Shown here piece by piece: positions 23,598-30,700 of a stretch of DNA of 43,334 nucleotides. Under the pieces are notes generated by a model. It ran no database searches. It was not told where the DNA came from and saw only the letters and a list, made by a program, of their open reading frames with translations. Source of the DNA: Rhodoferax sp. UBA6134 (GTDB lineage: Bacteria; Pseudomonadota; Gammaproteobacteria; Burkholderiales; Burkholderiaceae_C); the NCBI GenBank assembly GCA_002422455.1, contig DIVK01000035.1:1-43334 (forward strand). The letters run 5' to 3'. Position 1 is the stretch's first letter; every line of letters begins with the position of its first letter. A program made the translations under genes and the position numbers.

Positions 23598-24248
23598 TCA
23601 GCCCCGCGACGCCGCCAGCAATACCATCAACGCGCCGGCGCCACCGTCCGCCGGCTTGGCCTGTACGAAGGCCAGCACCTCCTGTTTTTGCACCAGCCAA
23701 CTTTGCACCCGGATTTTCAGAACCGGCGTCTTGCCCGCAGACCCCAGGCCCTTGCCATGCACCACGCGCACACAGCGGATGCCGTGTTTGTGCGCTTCAT
23801 GGATGAAAAAGCTCAGCTGTTCGCGGGCTTCGTCGCGGCGCAGGCCGTGCAGGTCGAGCTGGCGCTGGATCGACCAATCACCGCGGCGCAGTTTGCGAAT
23901 GACATCAGGGCCGATGCCGGGGCGGCGAAAGCTCAGGAGCTCGTCGACGTCGAGCAGGGTGCTGACGTCGAACTCGTTACTGATGGCCTCGATCAGAATG
24001 GCCTTGTCGTCCTGCTGGCACTGCATGGGCCGAGGCGCGGGCGGCTCTTTTTTCAGTAGTGCCGTGCGCTTGTCCGGTAAGGGCTGGACGGCGCCCGCCG
24101 CCCGGATGAACAGGTCTTTTTCGCTGGTCGTCCGCTGCGTGGCGCGGGCCTGCTGGTCCCGCTGACGGATGCGTGCCTCAATTTCGCGCTTGACCAGTTT
24201 CAGGTCGCTCAACGCGCTGACTTTGAGCGGCTTAGAGGCAGCGTGCAT
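23598..24248 (-). CDS. Smr domain protein
   Basis: This 216-aa protein has a charged, probably flexible N-terminal half (residues 1-125) and a C-terminal Smr domain with LDLHGLRRDEAREQL, RVVHGKGLGS and a terminal beta-strand region (ALMVLL). Smr domains related to the MutS2 C-terminus and E. coli YdaL/SmrA are nucleases or RNA/DNA-binding modules. The conserved DLHG and HGKG motifs are intact. Substrate unknown. It lies 74 bases upstream of the IclR gene on the same strand. Confidence 0.88.
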   Translation of the reverse strand: MHAASKPLKVSALSDLKLVKREIEARIRQRDQQARATQRTTSEKDLFIRAAGAVQPLPDKRTALLKKEPPAPRPMQCQQDDKAILIEAISNEFDVSTLLDVDELLSFRRPGIGPDVIRKLRRGDWSIQRQLDLHGLRRDEAREQLSFFIHEAHKHGIRCVRVVHGKGLGSAGKTPVLKIRVQSWLVQKQEVLAFVQAKPADGGAGALMVLLAASRG

Positions 24249-24520
24249 ATGCCCTCGTAACCTTGCCTTGCAAGGTGCCTGTTGAATCGCCAGCTGTCCA
24301 GTCGGCTGCGAAATGGTCGGCGAATGCTGTATCGATCATGATGAACAAGTGGAAGGGGCTTTCCCGTCCCAAGCGAGCCGTGAACCGCCAGGATTGTGGT
24401 TTACGGTAACAAGAAAGATACCACGATGCAGAGGTCGGAACTCTTGGCTCCGATATGTCCTTCGAACATGCGCCAGTCTATGTTGAAGCTGTGCTTTCAG
24501 CAATTCAGCTGGTTCGCCCG
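24249..24520. other. Non-coding gap between the Smr and cytochrome b561 genes
   Basis: I see no credible gene in this 272-base gap. It holds one small perfect hairpin, ACCTTGC-ctt-GCAAGGT (24260-24276), just upstream of the Smr start, which could act in its leader. The rest has no recognisable signal. Confidence 0.5.
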
Positions 24521-24535
24521 TCAGTGATGACGGGC
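24516..24535 (-). terminator. Stem-loop overlapping the cytochrome b561 stop codon
   Basis: GCCCGTCA (24516-24523) and TGACGGGC (24528-24535) form a perfect 8-bp stem with a 4-base loop that includes the stop codon (24521-24523). No T-run follows on the minus strand, so it may protect the mRNA end rather than terminate. Confidence 0.35.
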
Positions 24536-25075
24536 ATGGATTGACCCCCCGGGCCCCGGCCACATGCTTCGCAAGGTGTTGTCTCGTAGGATGTAGTGGT
24601 GGAACAGGGCTGCTGCGGCATGGATGCCAATCAGGAAATAACCGGTGGTTCCCACGAACTCATGGACTTCCTTGAACTGGCCCGCCAGTTCCTTGTTTTG
24701 TCCAATCAGGGCCGGCAACGTCAGGCCCAAAAATGGAACCGGTTTGCTTGCGGCACTCAGCAGCAGCCAGCCCAGTAGTGGCATACCAATCATGATGGCG
24801 TAGAGCATCAGGTGGACCAGCCTGCCGGCGATTTCCTGCCGCCGGGGTGGCGCGGGGTAGAGCGTGCGCAGTGCGAGGCGTAACCAGACCAGGAAAAAAA
24901 TGAGGAGCCCCAGCATGAAATGCAAGGTTTTCAATGTTTCCCGGGGGGCGCTGCCTTTGTCGAACAACTCGCGCAAGTTAATGCTGGCATACACCCCGAT
25001 GAACAGGGCCAGCATCAGCCAGTGCAGGGAGATCGAGGCCAGGTGATAGCGATCCACTGGCTTTTCGGAATGCAT
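24521..25075 (-). CDS. Cytochrome b561 family protein
   Basis: This 184-aa inner-membrane di-heme cytochrome has four hydrophobic helices. Likely heme-ligand histidines are in ISLHWLMLALF, LKTLHFMLG, LVHLMLY and IGIHAAAALFHH. E. coli CybB homologues oxidise ubiquinol and can pass electrons to superoxide. TTCCTCC on the plus strand at 25081-25087 is a perfect GGAGGAA ribosome binding site for ATG 25075, so the longer frame is rejected. A candidate MITE lies 38 bases upstream and may affect its promoter. Confidence 0.92.
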   Translation of the reverse strand: MHSEKPVDRYHLASISLHWLMLALFIGVYASINLRELFDKGSAPRETLKTLHFMLGLLIFFLVWLRLALRTLYPAPPRRQEIAGRLVHLMLYAIMIGMPLLGWLLLSAASKPVPFLGLTLPALIGQNKELAGQFKEVHEFVGTTGYFLIGIHAAAALFHHYILRDNTLRSMWPGPGGSIHARHH

Positions 25076-25109
25076 TGTGCTTCCTCCGTTTTTGAAGTGT
25101 TTTTGCATT

Positions 25110-25236
25110 CTAAGGCAATGCTGAATAAGTTCGTTCGCGTTGAGCTTGTCGAAACGCAGTCCTTGCAAATCAACAACTTGAAGAAGCCTTCGACAGGCTC
25201 AGGCCGAACGGAGAGACTTGTTCAGCAAAGCCCTAA
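25110..25236. mobile_element. Candidate 119-bp MITE of IS5 type with CTAA target duplication
   Basis: The element spans 25114-25232. Its ends GGCAATGCTGAATAAG (25114-25129) and CTTGTTCAGCAAAGCC (25217-25232) are inverted copies matching at 13 of 16 bases. Direct CTAA copies flank it at 25110-25113 and 25233-25236, fitting the YTAR target duplication of IS5-group elements. The inside carries a diverged and an intact copy of the CTTCGACAGGCTCAG repeat in opposite orientation. There is no coding capacity, so movement would need a transposase elsewhere. Confidence 0.6.
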
Positions 25237-25476
25237 GAAATTTTGCTCCGATCTTGCTGCGCCATGCAAGTGACACGTTGTGCAGATCATTGAGCCGGAG
25301 CGTGGGACCCTTGACCCGGGGGCGGTCGCAGCATGTGGCAAACTCTACCATGGCGTTGCGTTTGCCATTGGGTGTTGCGTCCTTGCAAACGCCCTGGTTC
25401 ATTGCCCGTATGGCGGATAAAGCGACCCGGGTTCACGTTTGTGACGCAGCACGACCAACGGATGATCGGAGTTTGA
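25237..25476. other. Non-coding remainder of the cytochrome b561-thioesterase gap
   Basis: The 401-base divergent gap (25076-25476) holds the MITE candidate in its left third. In this remaining part I see no credible gene. A TTGACC at 25311-25316 resembles a -35, but no matching -10 sits at 16-18 bases. GGAG shortly before 25477 serves the thioesterase gene. Confidence 0.5.
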
Positions 25477-25929
25477 ATGTCAGAAGTATCTATCCAGGAA
25501 AAAATGCGTCCCAACCATTGTTTGGGATGTGGTTTGGACAATCCGTATGGGCTGCATATTGAAAGCTATTGGGATGGCAATGAAGTGGTTTGCCACTGGT
25601 CGCCCAAGGACTACATGACCGGTCCGCCAGAGTGCCTTTATGGTGGCATTTCAGCCAGTCTGATTGACTGCCATTCCGTCAATGCAGCCCTGGCCCATGC
25701 AAATCGGCAACAGGGAAATGACGATCAATTTGACCCGGCCATGTCCATGGTCACGGGGACGATGACCGTTAAATACCTTAAACCAGTCCCGATGAAAGCG
25801 GTTGAACTTCGGGCCTTGATCGACAAGGTGGAGGGTCGAAAGTACATGGTTAAAACCGCACTTCTGAGTGATGGCGTTGTGTGTGTGACCGGCGATGTCA
25901 TCGCGATCCGGATCGATCACAAAAAATAG
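25477..25929 (+). CDS. PaaI-like hotdog-fold thioesterase
   Basis: This 150-aa cytoplasmic protein shows the PaaI-type N-terminus RPNHCLGCGLDNPYGLHIES. The core is YGGISASLIDCHSVNAAL, where the active-site Asp is kept but the usual HGG reads YGG. The late strand pattern is GTMTVKYLKPVPM. It probably hydrolyses an acyl-CoA thioester; the substrate is unknown. GGAG shortly upstream supports ATG 25477. The codons use more A and T at third positions than neighbouring genes, and the gene lies beside a MITE, so acquisition by transfer is possible. Confidence 0.8.
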   Translation: MSEVSIQEKMRPNHCLGCGLDNPYGLHIESYWDGNEVVCHWSPKDYMTGPPECLYGGISASLIDCHSVNAALAHANRQQGNDDQFDPAMSMVTGTMTVKYLKPVPMKAVELRALIDKVEGRKYMVKTALLSDGVVCVTGDVIAIRIDHKK

Positions 25930-25941
25930 CTACCAAATCAG

Positions 25942-26325
25942 TCATGCTCGGGAGGCCACCAGGAACATGGCAGTCCGTATCCCCGCCGCTGTCAGCAGTA
26001 GGGAGCCAAACAGGTGCAGGGCGGCCGTTCCAAACGCCAGGGTGTAGCGCTGTTGCCCCAGCATGCCTACCACTTCAGCCGAGAAGCTCGAAAACGTGGT
26101 GAGCGCGCCCAGAAAACCGGTTACCAGGGTCAGGCGCCAGACCGGGTCCAAATTGGGCAGGGCCTGAAATACGGCCACGCACAGACCCACCAGATAGCCG
26201 CCGATGAGGTTGGCGGCAAGGGTGCCAAATGGCAGCATCGCCCCCGGGTTGAGCCACAGGCCCAAGCCCCAGCGGGCCAGCGCTCCAACGCTGGCGCCAA
26301 CACAGATAGCAAGAACCGAGATCAC
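25942..26325 (-). CDS. fluC: Fluoride channel FluC (CrcB)
   Basis: This 127-aa inner-membrane protein has four hydrophobic helices. Family motifs GASVGALARW, FGTLAANLIGGYLVG and GFLGALTTFSSFSAE are present; the last contains the sodium-site and Phe-box region. Dual-topology dimers export fluoride. The start is GTG 26325 with no clear ribosome binding site; no in-frame ATG lies close upstream. It lies 60 bases after the ComEA-like gene on the same strand. Confidence 0.93.
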   Translation of the reverse strand: MISVLAICVGASVGALARWGLGLWLNPGAMLPFGTLAANLIGGYLVGLCVAVFQALPNLDPVWRLTLVTGFLGALTTFSSFSAEVVGMLGQQRYTLAFGTAALHLFGSLLLTAAGIRTAMFLVASRA

Positions 26326-26385
26326 GAGAACACCATCATAGGAGGGCTGTGGAGAGGACTGTCCGCAGGTTACCTGTTGGCCGCG

Positions 26386-26742
26386 TTACTTCCCGGCTGC
26401 GTTGACGGCCGGTGGGGCTGCTTTGGCGCGCGGGGCATTTTGCTTGACGGCCTCGGCCGCCGGGGTGGTGGCGATGCTCCCGAAGGCCGTACCGTTCACG
26501 GTCAGGCCTTCGGCGGAAAACCGGGATGCGTTGCCTTCGCCCACCCCTGTGATACGCGCGATGAAGTCGTTCCAGTCCTTGAAGTTGCCTCGTTTGCGTT
26601 CGTCAAGAATCTTGCTGGAAAGGGCTGGGCCAATGCCTTTGATGCTGTCGAGTTCGGCAACGCTGGCCTTGTTCACGTCAACAGCGGCAAAGCAGACTGC
26701 GGCGTACGACATGACGGCCAGGGTCAGAATTTTTTTCAACAT
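26386..26742 (-). CDS. comEA: ComEA-like helix-hairpin-helix DNA-binding protein
   Basis: This 118-aa protein has a signal peptide (KKILTLAVMSYAAVCFA) and a double helix-hairpin-helix domain (VDVNKASVAELDSIKGIGPALSSKIL, in order, then RITGVGEGNASRF). A low-complexity Ala/Pro/Lys tail follows. Periplasmic ComEA binds incoming double-stranded DNA during transformation and pulls it through the outer membrane. GGAG sits at good distance before the ATG. ComEC, its inner-membrane partner, lies about 20 kb upstream in this window. Confidence 0.88.
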   Translation of the reverse strand: MLKKILTLAVMSYAAVCFAAVDVNKASVAELDSIKGIGPALSSKILDERKRGNFKDWNDFIARITGVGEGNASRFSAEGLTVNGTAFGSIATTPAAEAVKQNAPRAKAAPPAVNAAGK

Positions 26743-26834
26743 GAATCAACTCCAGAAGATTAAAACTACAAAAATGCAGGCTCATGTTGGTGATGAAGCC
26801 GGCAGCACAACGGGATCAAGGTTCAGTACATGGC

Positions 26835-27854
26835 TCAGGCCTGGCTGGCCAGCCACTGCACGTATTGCGAGACGCCAGTTTGTACGTTGGCAAAGCTGTG
26901 GTGGCAGCCCGCGGCGCGCAGGGCGGTCAAATCGGCCTGGGTGTAACACTGGTACTTGCCGCGCAAGGCGTCCGGGAAGGGGATGTACTCGATCAGGCCC
27001 GTGGCGGTCATGGCTTCCAGCGGCAGTGCGGCCTCACCGCGCAAACCGTGCATTGTGTTCACGACCGAGATGGCGATGTCGTTAAAGGGCTGCGCCCGGC
27101 CGCTGCCCAGGTTGAAAATGCCGGATTGCCCGGGGTGGTCAAAGAACCAGAGGTTGACCGCCACCACGTCGTCAATAAAAACAAAATCGCGCATCTGCGC
27201 ACCCGGCCCATAGCCACCGTAGTCGCCAAACAGTTTGACTTTTCCCTCGGTTGCAAACTGGTTGAACTGGTGAAAGGCGACGCTGGCCATGCGTCCTTTG
27301 TGCTGTTCGTGCGGCCCATACACGTTGAAGTAGCGAAAGCCAACGACCTGGCTGGTCTTGCCAACAACTGAACGCTGAAAGTCGACGCCGCATTCGCGCC
27401 GCATGCGCTGGTCAAACAGCAACTTGGAGTAACCATATACGTTCAGGGGGCGCTCGAAGGCGGGTTCTTCCTTGAAGGTATCGGAGCCACCGTAGGTCGC
27501 GGCGCTGGAGGCGTACAACAACCTGGTCCCGCGCTTCTGGCAAGCGAGGAACAAGCCGACCGACGTGGTGTAGTTGTTGTCCAACATGTACTTGCCGTTG
27601 GTTTCCATGGTGTCGCTGCAGGCGCCCTCGTGAAACACGGCTTCGACCTGCCCAAAGGAGCCATGGGCAAACAGGTCGTAGAACGCGCCCGCATCCACGT
27701 AGTCCGATATTTTCAGATCGGCCAGGTTGCGGAATTTGTCGCCTTGCGTCAGGTCATCCACGGCGATGATGTCATCAATGCCGCGCGCGTTCAGCCCTTT
27801 GATGAGGTTGCTGCCGATAAAGCCGGCGGCACCGGTGACGACGATTCGGGTCAT
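26835..27854 (-). CDS. hldD: ADP-L-glycero-D-manno-heptose 6-epimerase
   Basis: This 339-aa NADP-dependent epimerase of the short-chain dehydrogenase superfamily makes ADP-L-glycero-D-manno-heptose, the precursor of the LPS inner core. It has the Rossmann motif GAAGFIGSNLI and the catalytic YGYSK (Tyr and Lys), with EGACSD and HQFNQFA-type family regions. It overlaps hldE1 by 4 bases, placing the two consecutive heptose genes under coupled translation. Confidence 0.95.
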   Translation of the reverse strand: MTRIVVTGAAGFIGSNLIKGLNARGIDDIIAVDDLTQGDKFRNLADLKISDYVDAGAFYDLFAHGSFGQVEAVFHEGACSDTMETNGKYMLDNNYTTSVGLFLACQKRGTRLLYASSAATYGGSDTFKEEPAFERPLNVYGYSKLLFDQRMRRECGVDFQRSVVGKTSQVVGFRYFNVYGPHEQHKGRMASVAFHQFNQFATEGKVKLFGDYGGYGPGAQMRDFVFIDDVVAVNLWFFDHPGQSGIFNLGSGRAQPFNDIAISVVNTMHGLRGEAALPLEAMTATGLIEYIPFPDALRGKYQCYTQADLTALRAAGCHHSFANVQTGVSQYVQWLASQA

Positions 27855-28780
27855 GCAAACAACTCCTCGTATGAAACGGTGGCCGTGCCGAATTTCCCCA
27901 CGACCAGACCACCGGCCCGGTTGGACAGGGGCAGGGCCTCGCGCATGCTCATGCCGGCGGCCACCAGCGCGGCCAGGGTGGCAATCACGGTGTCACCGGC
28001 GCCGGTGACGTCAAACACTTCGCGAGCCTGGGCGCTGACGTGCAGTTGACCCTGGGCATCAAACAGCGTCATGCCTTCTTCACTGCGGGTCAGCAGCACG
28101 GCGTCCAGGTTGAGCTGTTCGCGCAGGTTGTGGCATTTGGTCCGGAGATCAGATTCGTCCAGCCAGGGACCGATGACTTGTTGCAACTCGGCGCGGTTGG
28201 GCGTGATGACGCTGGCATTCTGGTAGCGCGAATAGTCGCTGCCCTTGGGGTCGATCAGGATCGGTTTGGCTGCCGCGCGTGCGCGCGCGATCATGTCGCT
28301 CACGTGGGCCAACCCCCCCTTGCCGTAGTCCGAAAACAGCACGGCATCGTGCTCCGGCAGCAGGGTGGCAAAGGCGGCGGTTTGCGAGGCCAGTACTTCT
28401 GTCTTGGGCGTGTTTTCGAAGTCGAGGCGCAGCAATTGTTGCTGGCGGCCAATCACCCGCAGTTTGACGGTCGTCTTCAGGTCGGCGTCACGGCCAAAGT
28501 GCGTGCGAATGCCGGTGCCAGCCACCAGCGTCTCCAGTTTGTGGCTGGCTTCGTCATTGCCCACCACGGTGAGGAGCGACGATTGGGCGCCCAACGTCAC
28601 CACGTTGTAGGCGACGTTGGCCGCCCCGCCGTTACGTTCCTCTTCGCGTGTAATGCGCACAACCGGGACCGGCGCTTCGGGCGAGATGCGGTCCACGGCG
28701 CCGTACCAGTAGCGGTCCAGCATCACGTCGCCGACCACCAGCACGCGTGCCTTGGCTAGTTTTTCTCTGGAGATGGTCAT
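27851..28780 (-). CDS. hldE1: D-glycero-beta-D-manno-heptose-7-phosphate kinase
   Basis: This 309-aa PfkB-family kinase (also called RfaE1 or HldA-like) phosphorylates heptose-7-phosphate at C1. Motifs are VVGDVMLDRYWYG, RNGGAANVAYN and the anion-hole GAGDTVIATLAAL. It lacks the adenylyltransferase half found in fused E. coli HldE, so that activity must be encoded elsewhere. I chose ATG 28780; the longer frame overlaps lapB. Confidence 0.93.
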   Translation of the reverse strand: MTISREKLAKARVLVVGDVMLDRYWYGAVDRISPEAPVPVVRITREEERNGGAANVAYNVVTLGAQSSLLTVVGNDEASHKLETLVAGTGIRTHFGRDADLKTTVKLRVIGRQQQLLRLDFENTPKTEVLASQTAAFATLLPEHDAVLFSDYGKGGLAHVSDMIARARAAAKPILIDPKGSDYSRYQNASVITPNRAELQQVIGPWLDESDLRTKCHNLREQLNLDAVLLTRSEEGMTLFDAQGQLHVSAQAREVFDVTGAGDTVIATLAALVAAGMSMREALPLSNRAGGLVVGKFGTATVSYEELFA

Positions 28781-28797
28781 GGAGTCAAGTTGTTTTA

Positions 28798-29955
28798 TTA
28801 GAGTTCTTCCACCCGCCGGGGCGGGTAACTGTCCCAGGCCTGGCAGCCGGGGCACTGCCAGAAGTGCAGTCTGGCTTCAAAGCCGCACGCGGCGCAGCGG
28901 TAGCGTGTCAGCGGCTTGACGGCATGGTCCAGTGCCCGTTGTACCTGGGGATGAAATTGCTCATGTTCGAGCTTTTCGCCGGCGATCCACTTGGCGGCCG
29001 CGACCAATGATGGCTCGCGCTCCAGATGCCGAACATACCAGTCGCGCGCCGTGGGCGAGGGGGTTTGCACGGTGGCTTCGAGCGCCACGATGGCGTCCAG
29101 CACGTCCAGCGAAGGAGCGTGTTCGTAATTGGTTTTCAGCAGTTCCAGCGCCTCGTGCGAGCGGCCGCAGTCTTGGGCATAGCCGGCCAGGGCGGCAGCG
29201 ATCAGCGGGATGGCAGTGGGCGCGCATTCCAGGCATTCCGCCAGCGTGCTGTAGGCGTCCTGCGGGTTGCCCTGGCTGGCGAGCAAGCTGGCGAGATCAA
29301 TGCGCGGGCGTGCCGCCGCAGGAGCGGTGGCTATTGCCTCTTGCAGCAAAGACCGGGCTTGTTCGCCCGTCTGATTGGTGTTGCACGCGGCGGCCTGCTC
29401 GCACAGGTAATGCGCCAGCCGGCCATTGAAGCTGCCCTGGTTGCTGCGTTCCAGCTTTTGTGCGATTTGCGCGGCGTGGGTCCAGTCACGGCTGCGTTCA
29501 TAGTTGGCCAGCAGGGCCAACTGCGCCTGCGCTTCGAAGGGGGTTCCCTCCAGCTTGAGCAGAGCCGCTTCGGCACGGTCGAGCAGACCCGCTTTGAGGT
29601 AGTCCAGCGCCAGTGCATGTTGCGCGCGCTGACGGTCGGCCAGACTCAGGTCGCCACGCGATAGCAGGTGCTCATGGACGCGCACCGCACGTTCATACTC
29701 GCCACGTCGGCGGAACAGGTTGCCCAGCGCGAAGTGCAGCTCCGACGTGTCGGGGTCGTTTTGCACCGCTTCAATAAAAGCGTCAATCGCCTGGTCCTGC
29801 TGCTCATTGAGCAAAAAGTTCAAACCTTTGAAATAGGCCTTGGGCGCCTGATGGTTTTCAATGCGCAACTGGCGCAGGTCAAAACGCGAGGCCAGCCAGC
29901 CCAGTACAAATGCCAGGGGCAAACCCAGCAGTATCCAGCTCAAGTCAAAGTCCAT
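28798..29955 (-). CDS. lapB: LPS assembly protein B (TPR protein with rubredoxin-like tail)
   Basis: This 385-aa inner-membrane-anchored protein has an N-terminal helix (WILLGLPLAFVLGWLAS). Tandem TPR repeats span about residues 35-330, and a C-terminal zinc knuckle reads CAACGFEARLHFWQCPGC. In E. coli LapB (YciM) restrains LpxC by promoting FtsH proteolysis and so balances LPS synthesis. It overlaps lapA by 11 bases and precedes the heptose genes, a consistent LPS theme. Confidence 0.94.
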   Translation of the reverse strand: MDFDLSWILLGLPLAFVLGWLASRFDLRQLRIENHQAPKAYFKGLNFLLNEQQDQAIDAFIEAVQNDPDTSELHFALGNLFRRRGEYERAVRVHEHLLSRGDLSLADRQRAQHALALDYLKAGLLDRAEAALLKLEGTPFEAQAQLALLANYERSRDWTHAAQIAQKLERSNQGSFNGRLAHYLCEQAAACNTNQTGEQARSLLQEAIATAPAAARPRIDLASLLASQGNPQDAYSTLAECLECAPTAIPLIAAALAGYAQDCGRSHEALELLKTNYEHAPSLDVLDAIVALEATVQTPSPTARDWYVRHLEREPSLVAAAKWIAGEKLEHEQFHPQVQRALDHAVKPLTRYRCAACGFEARLHFWQCPGCQAWDSYPPRRVEEL

Positions 29956-30253
29956 GCGGGGAGAGTGGTGGCGTTGCCTGGGACTCGTTGGTGTTGACTG
30001 CGGTCAACGCCGTCAGGTGGGCACGGGTGGCGGCGCGCCGCTGTTTCCACCAACGCGGCACCATGCCGAGCACCCCCACTACTGTTCCAGCCGCGAAAGC
30101 GGTCAACACAATCAGCACTTGTGGCGCACGCCACTGGGTGCCAAAGAAAAAATGCACGGTGCTGTCCTGCTGGTTGTTCAGCGCGAAGGCAAACAGGGTA
30201 AAAAAAATGGCTGCCTTGAGTACCCACTTCAGCAGCCACATGAGGTGTTTCAT
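29945..30253 (-). CDS. lapA: LapA domain membrane protein
   Basis: This 102-aa protein has two hydrophobic helices (AAIFFTLFAFAL and VLIVLTAFAAGTVVGVLG) and a basic tail (RWWKQRRAATRA). This is the LapA/DUF1049 layout. It is the usual partner of LapB in LPS quality control. GGGGAGA on the minus strand is well placed before ATG 30253; the longer frame overlaps ihfB. Confidence 0.9.
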   Translation of the reverse strand: MKHLMWLLKWVLKAAIFFTLFAFALNNQQDSTVHFFFGTQWRAPQVLIVLTAFAAGTVVGVLGMVPRWWKQRRAATRAHLTALTAVNTNESQATPPLSPHGL

Positions 30254-30278
30254 TGATCTCCCCAGTGACGGGTCGATT

Positions 30279-30629
30279 CTAACGTCCTGGCGTGTGACTC
30301 TGCACCCGTTGATCCGCTTCGGGATGGGCCTTGATTTCCAGTTCGGCGGTGCGCAGATCGACGGCTTCGCGCAGGGCTTTGCCGGGTTTGAAGTGGGGTA
30401 CCCGCTTTTCGGGGATGGCCACACTTTCGCCACTGCGTGGATTTCGTCCCATGCGGGGAGGCCGGTGATTGACGGAAAAACTGCCGAACCCGCGGATCTC
30501 GATTCGATGTCCACGTACTAATGCGTCATTCATGGCGTCAAGAATGGCCTTGACGGCAAATTCTGCATCGCGTTGGGTCAGCTGGCTGAAGCGGGCGGCC
30601 AGTTCTTCGACAAGGTCGGAGCGGGTCAT
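30279..30629 (-). CDS. ihfB: Integration host factor beta subunit
   Basis: This 116-aa DNA-bending protein has the HU/IHF fold: MTRSDLVEEL start, IEIRGFGSFSV, and the beta-arm RPPRMGRNPRSGE containing the intercalating Pro. It has about 20 extra C-terminal residues compared with E. coli IhfB (RTAELEIKAHPEAD...). No good ribosome binding site is visible before ATG 30629. A strong terminator separates it from rpsA, so it probably has its own promoter or depends on read-through. Confidence 0.95.
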   Translation of the reverse strand: MTRSDLVEELAARFSQLTQRDAEFAVKAILDAMNDALVRGHRIEIRGFGSFSVNHRPPRMGRNPRSGESVAIPEKRVPHFKPGKALREAVDLRTAELEIKAHPEADQRVQSHTPGR

Positions 30630-30644
30630 GCAATAAATCCGGAC

Positions 30645-30680
30645 AAAAAAACGACCGGCGCATCATGCTGCCGGCCGTTT
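30645..30680 (-). terminator. Intrinsic terminator after rpsA
   Basis: On the minus strand, AAACGGCCGGC and GCCGGTCGTTT (plus-strand 30670-30680 and 30649-30659) form an 11-bp stem with one G-U pair and a 10-base loop, followed by a T-run. It lies 20 bases after the rpsA stop. Confidence 0.85.
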
Positions 30681-30700
30681 CTTTATTGGTGACTTAACGA

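Noticed and set aside
24336..24563. 75-codon minus-strand frame overlapping the end of cytochrome b561
   Set aside because: No ribosome binding site or protein-like composition; overlaps a solid gene.
26315..26334. Fluoride riboswitch before fluC
   Set aside because: Only the 5' core matches; the fluC start codon follows immediately, leaving no space for the pseudoknot and expression platform.
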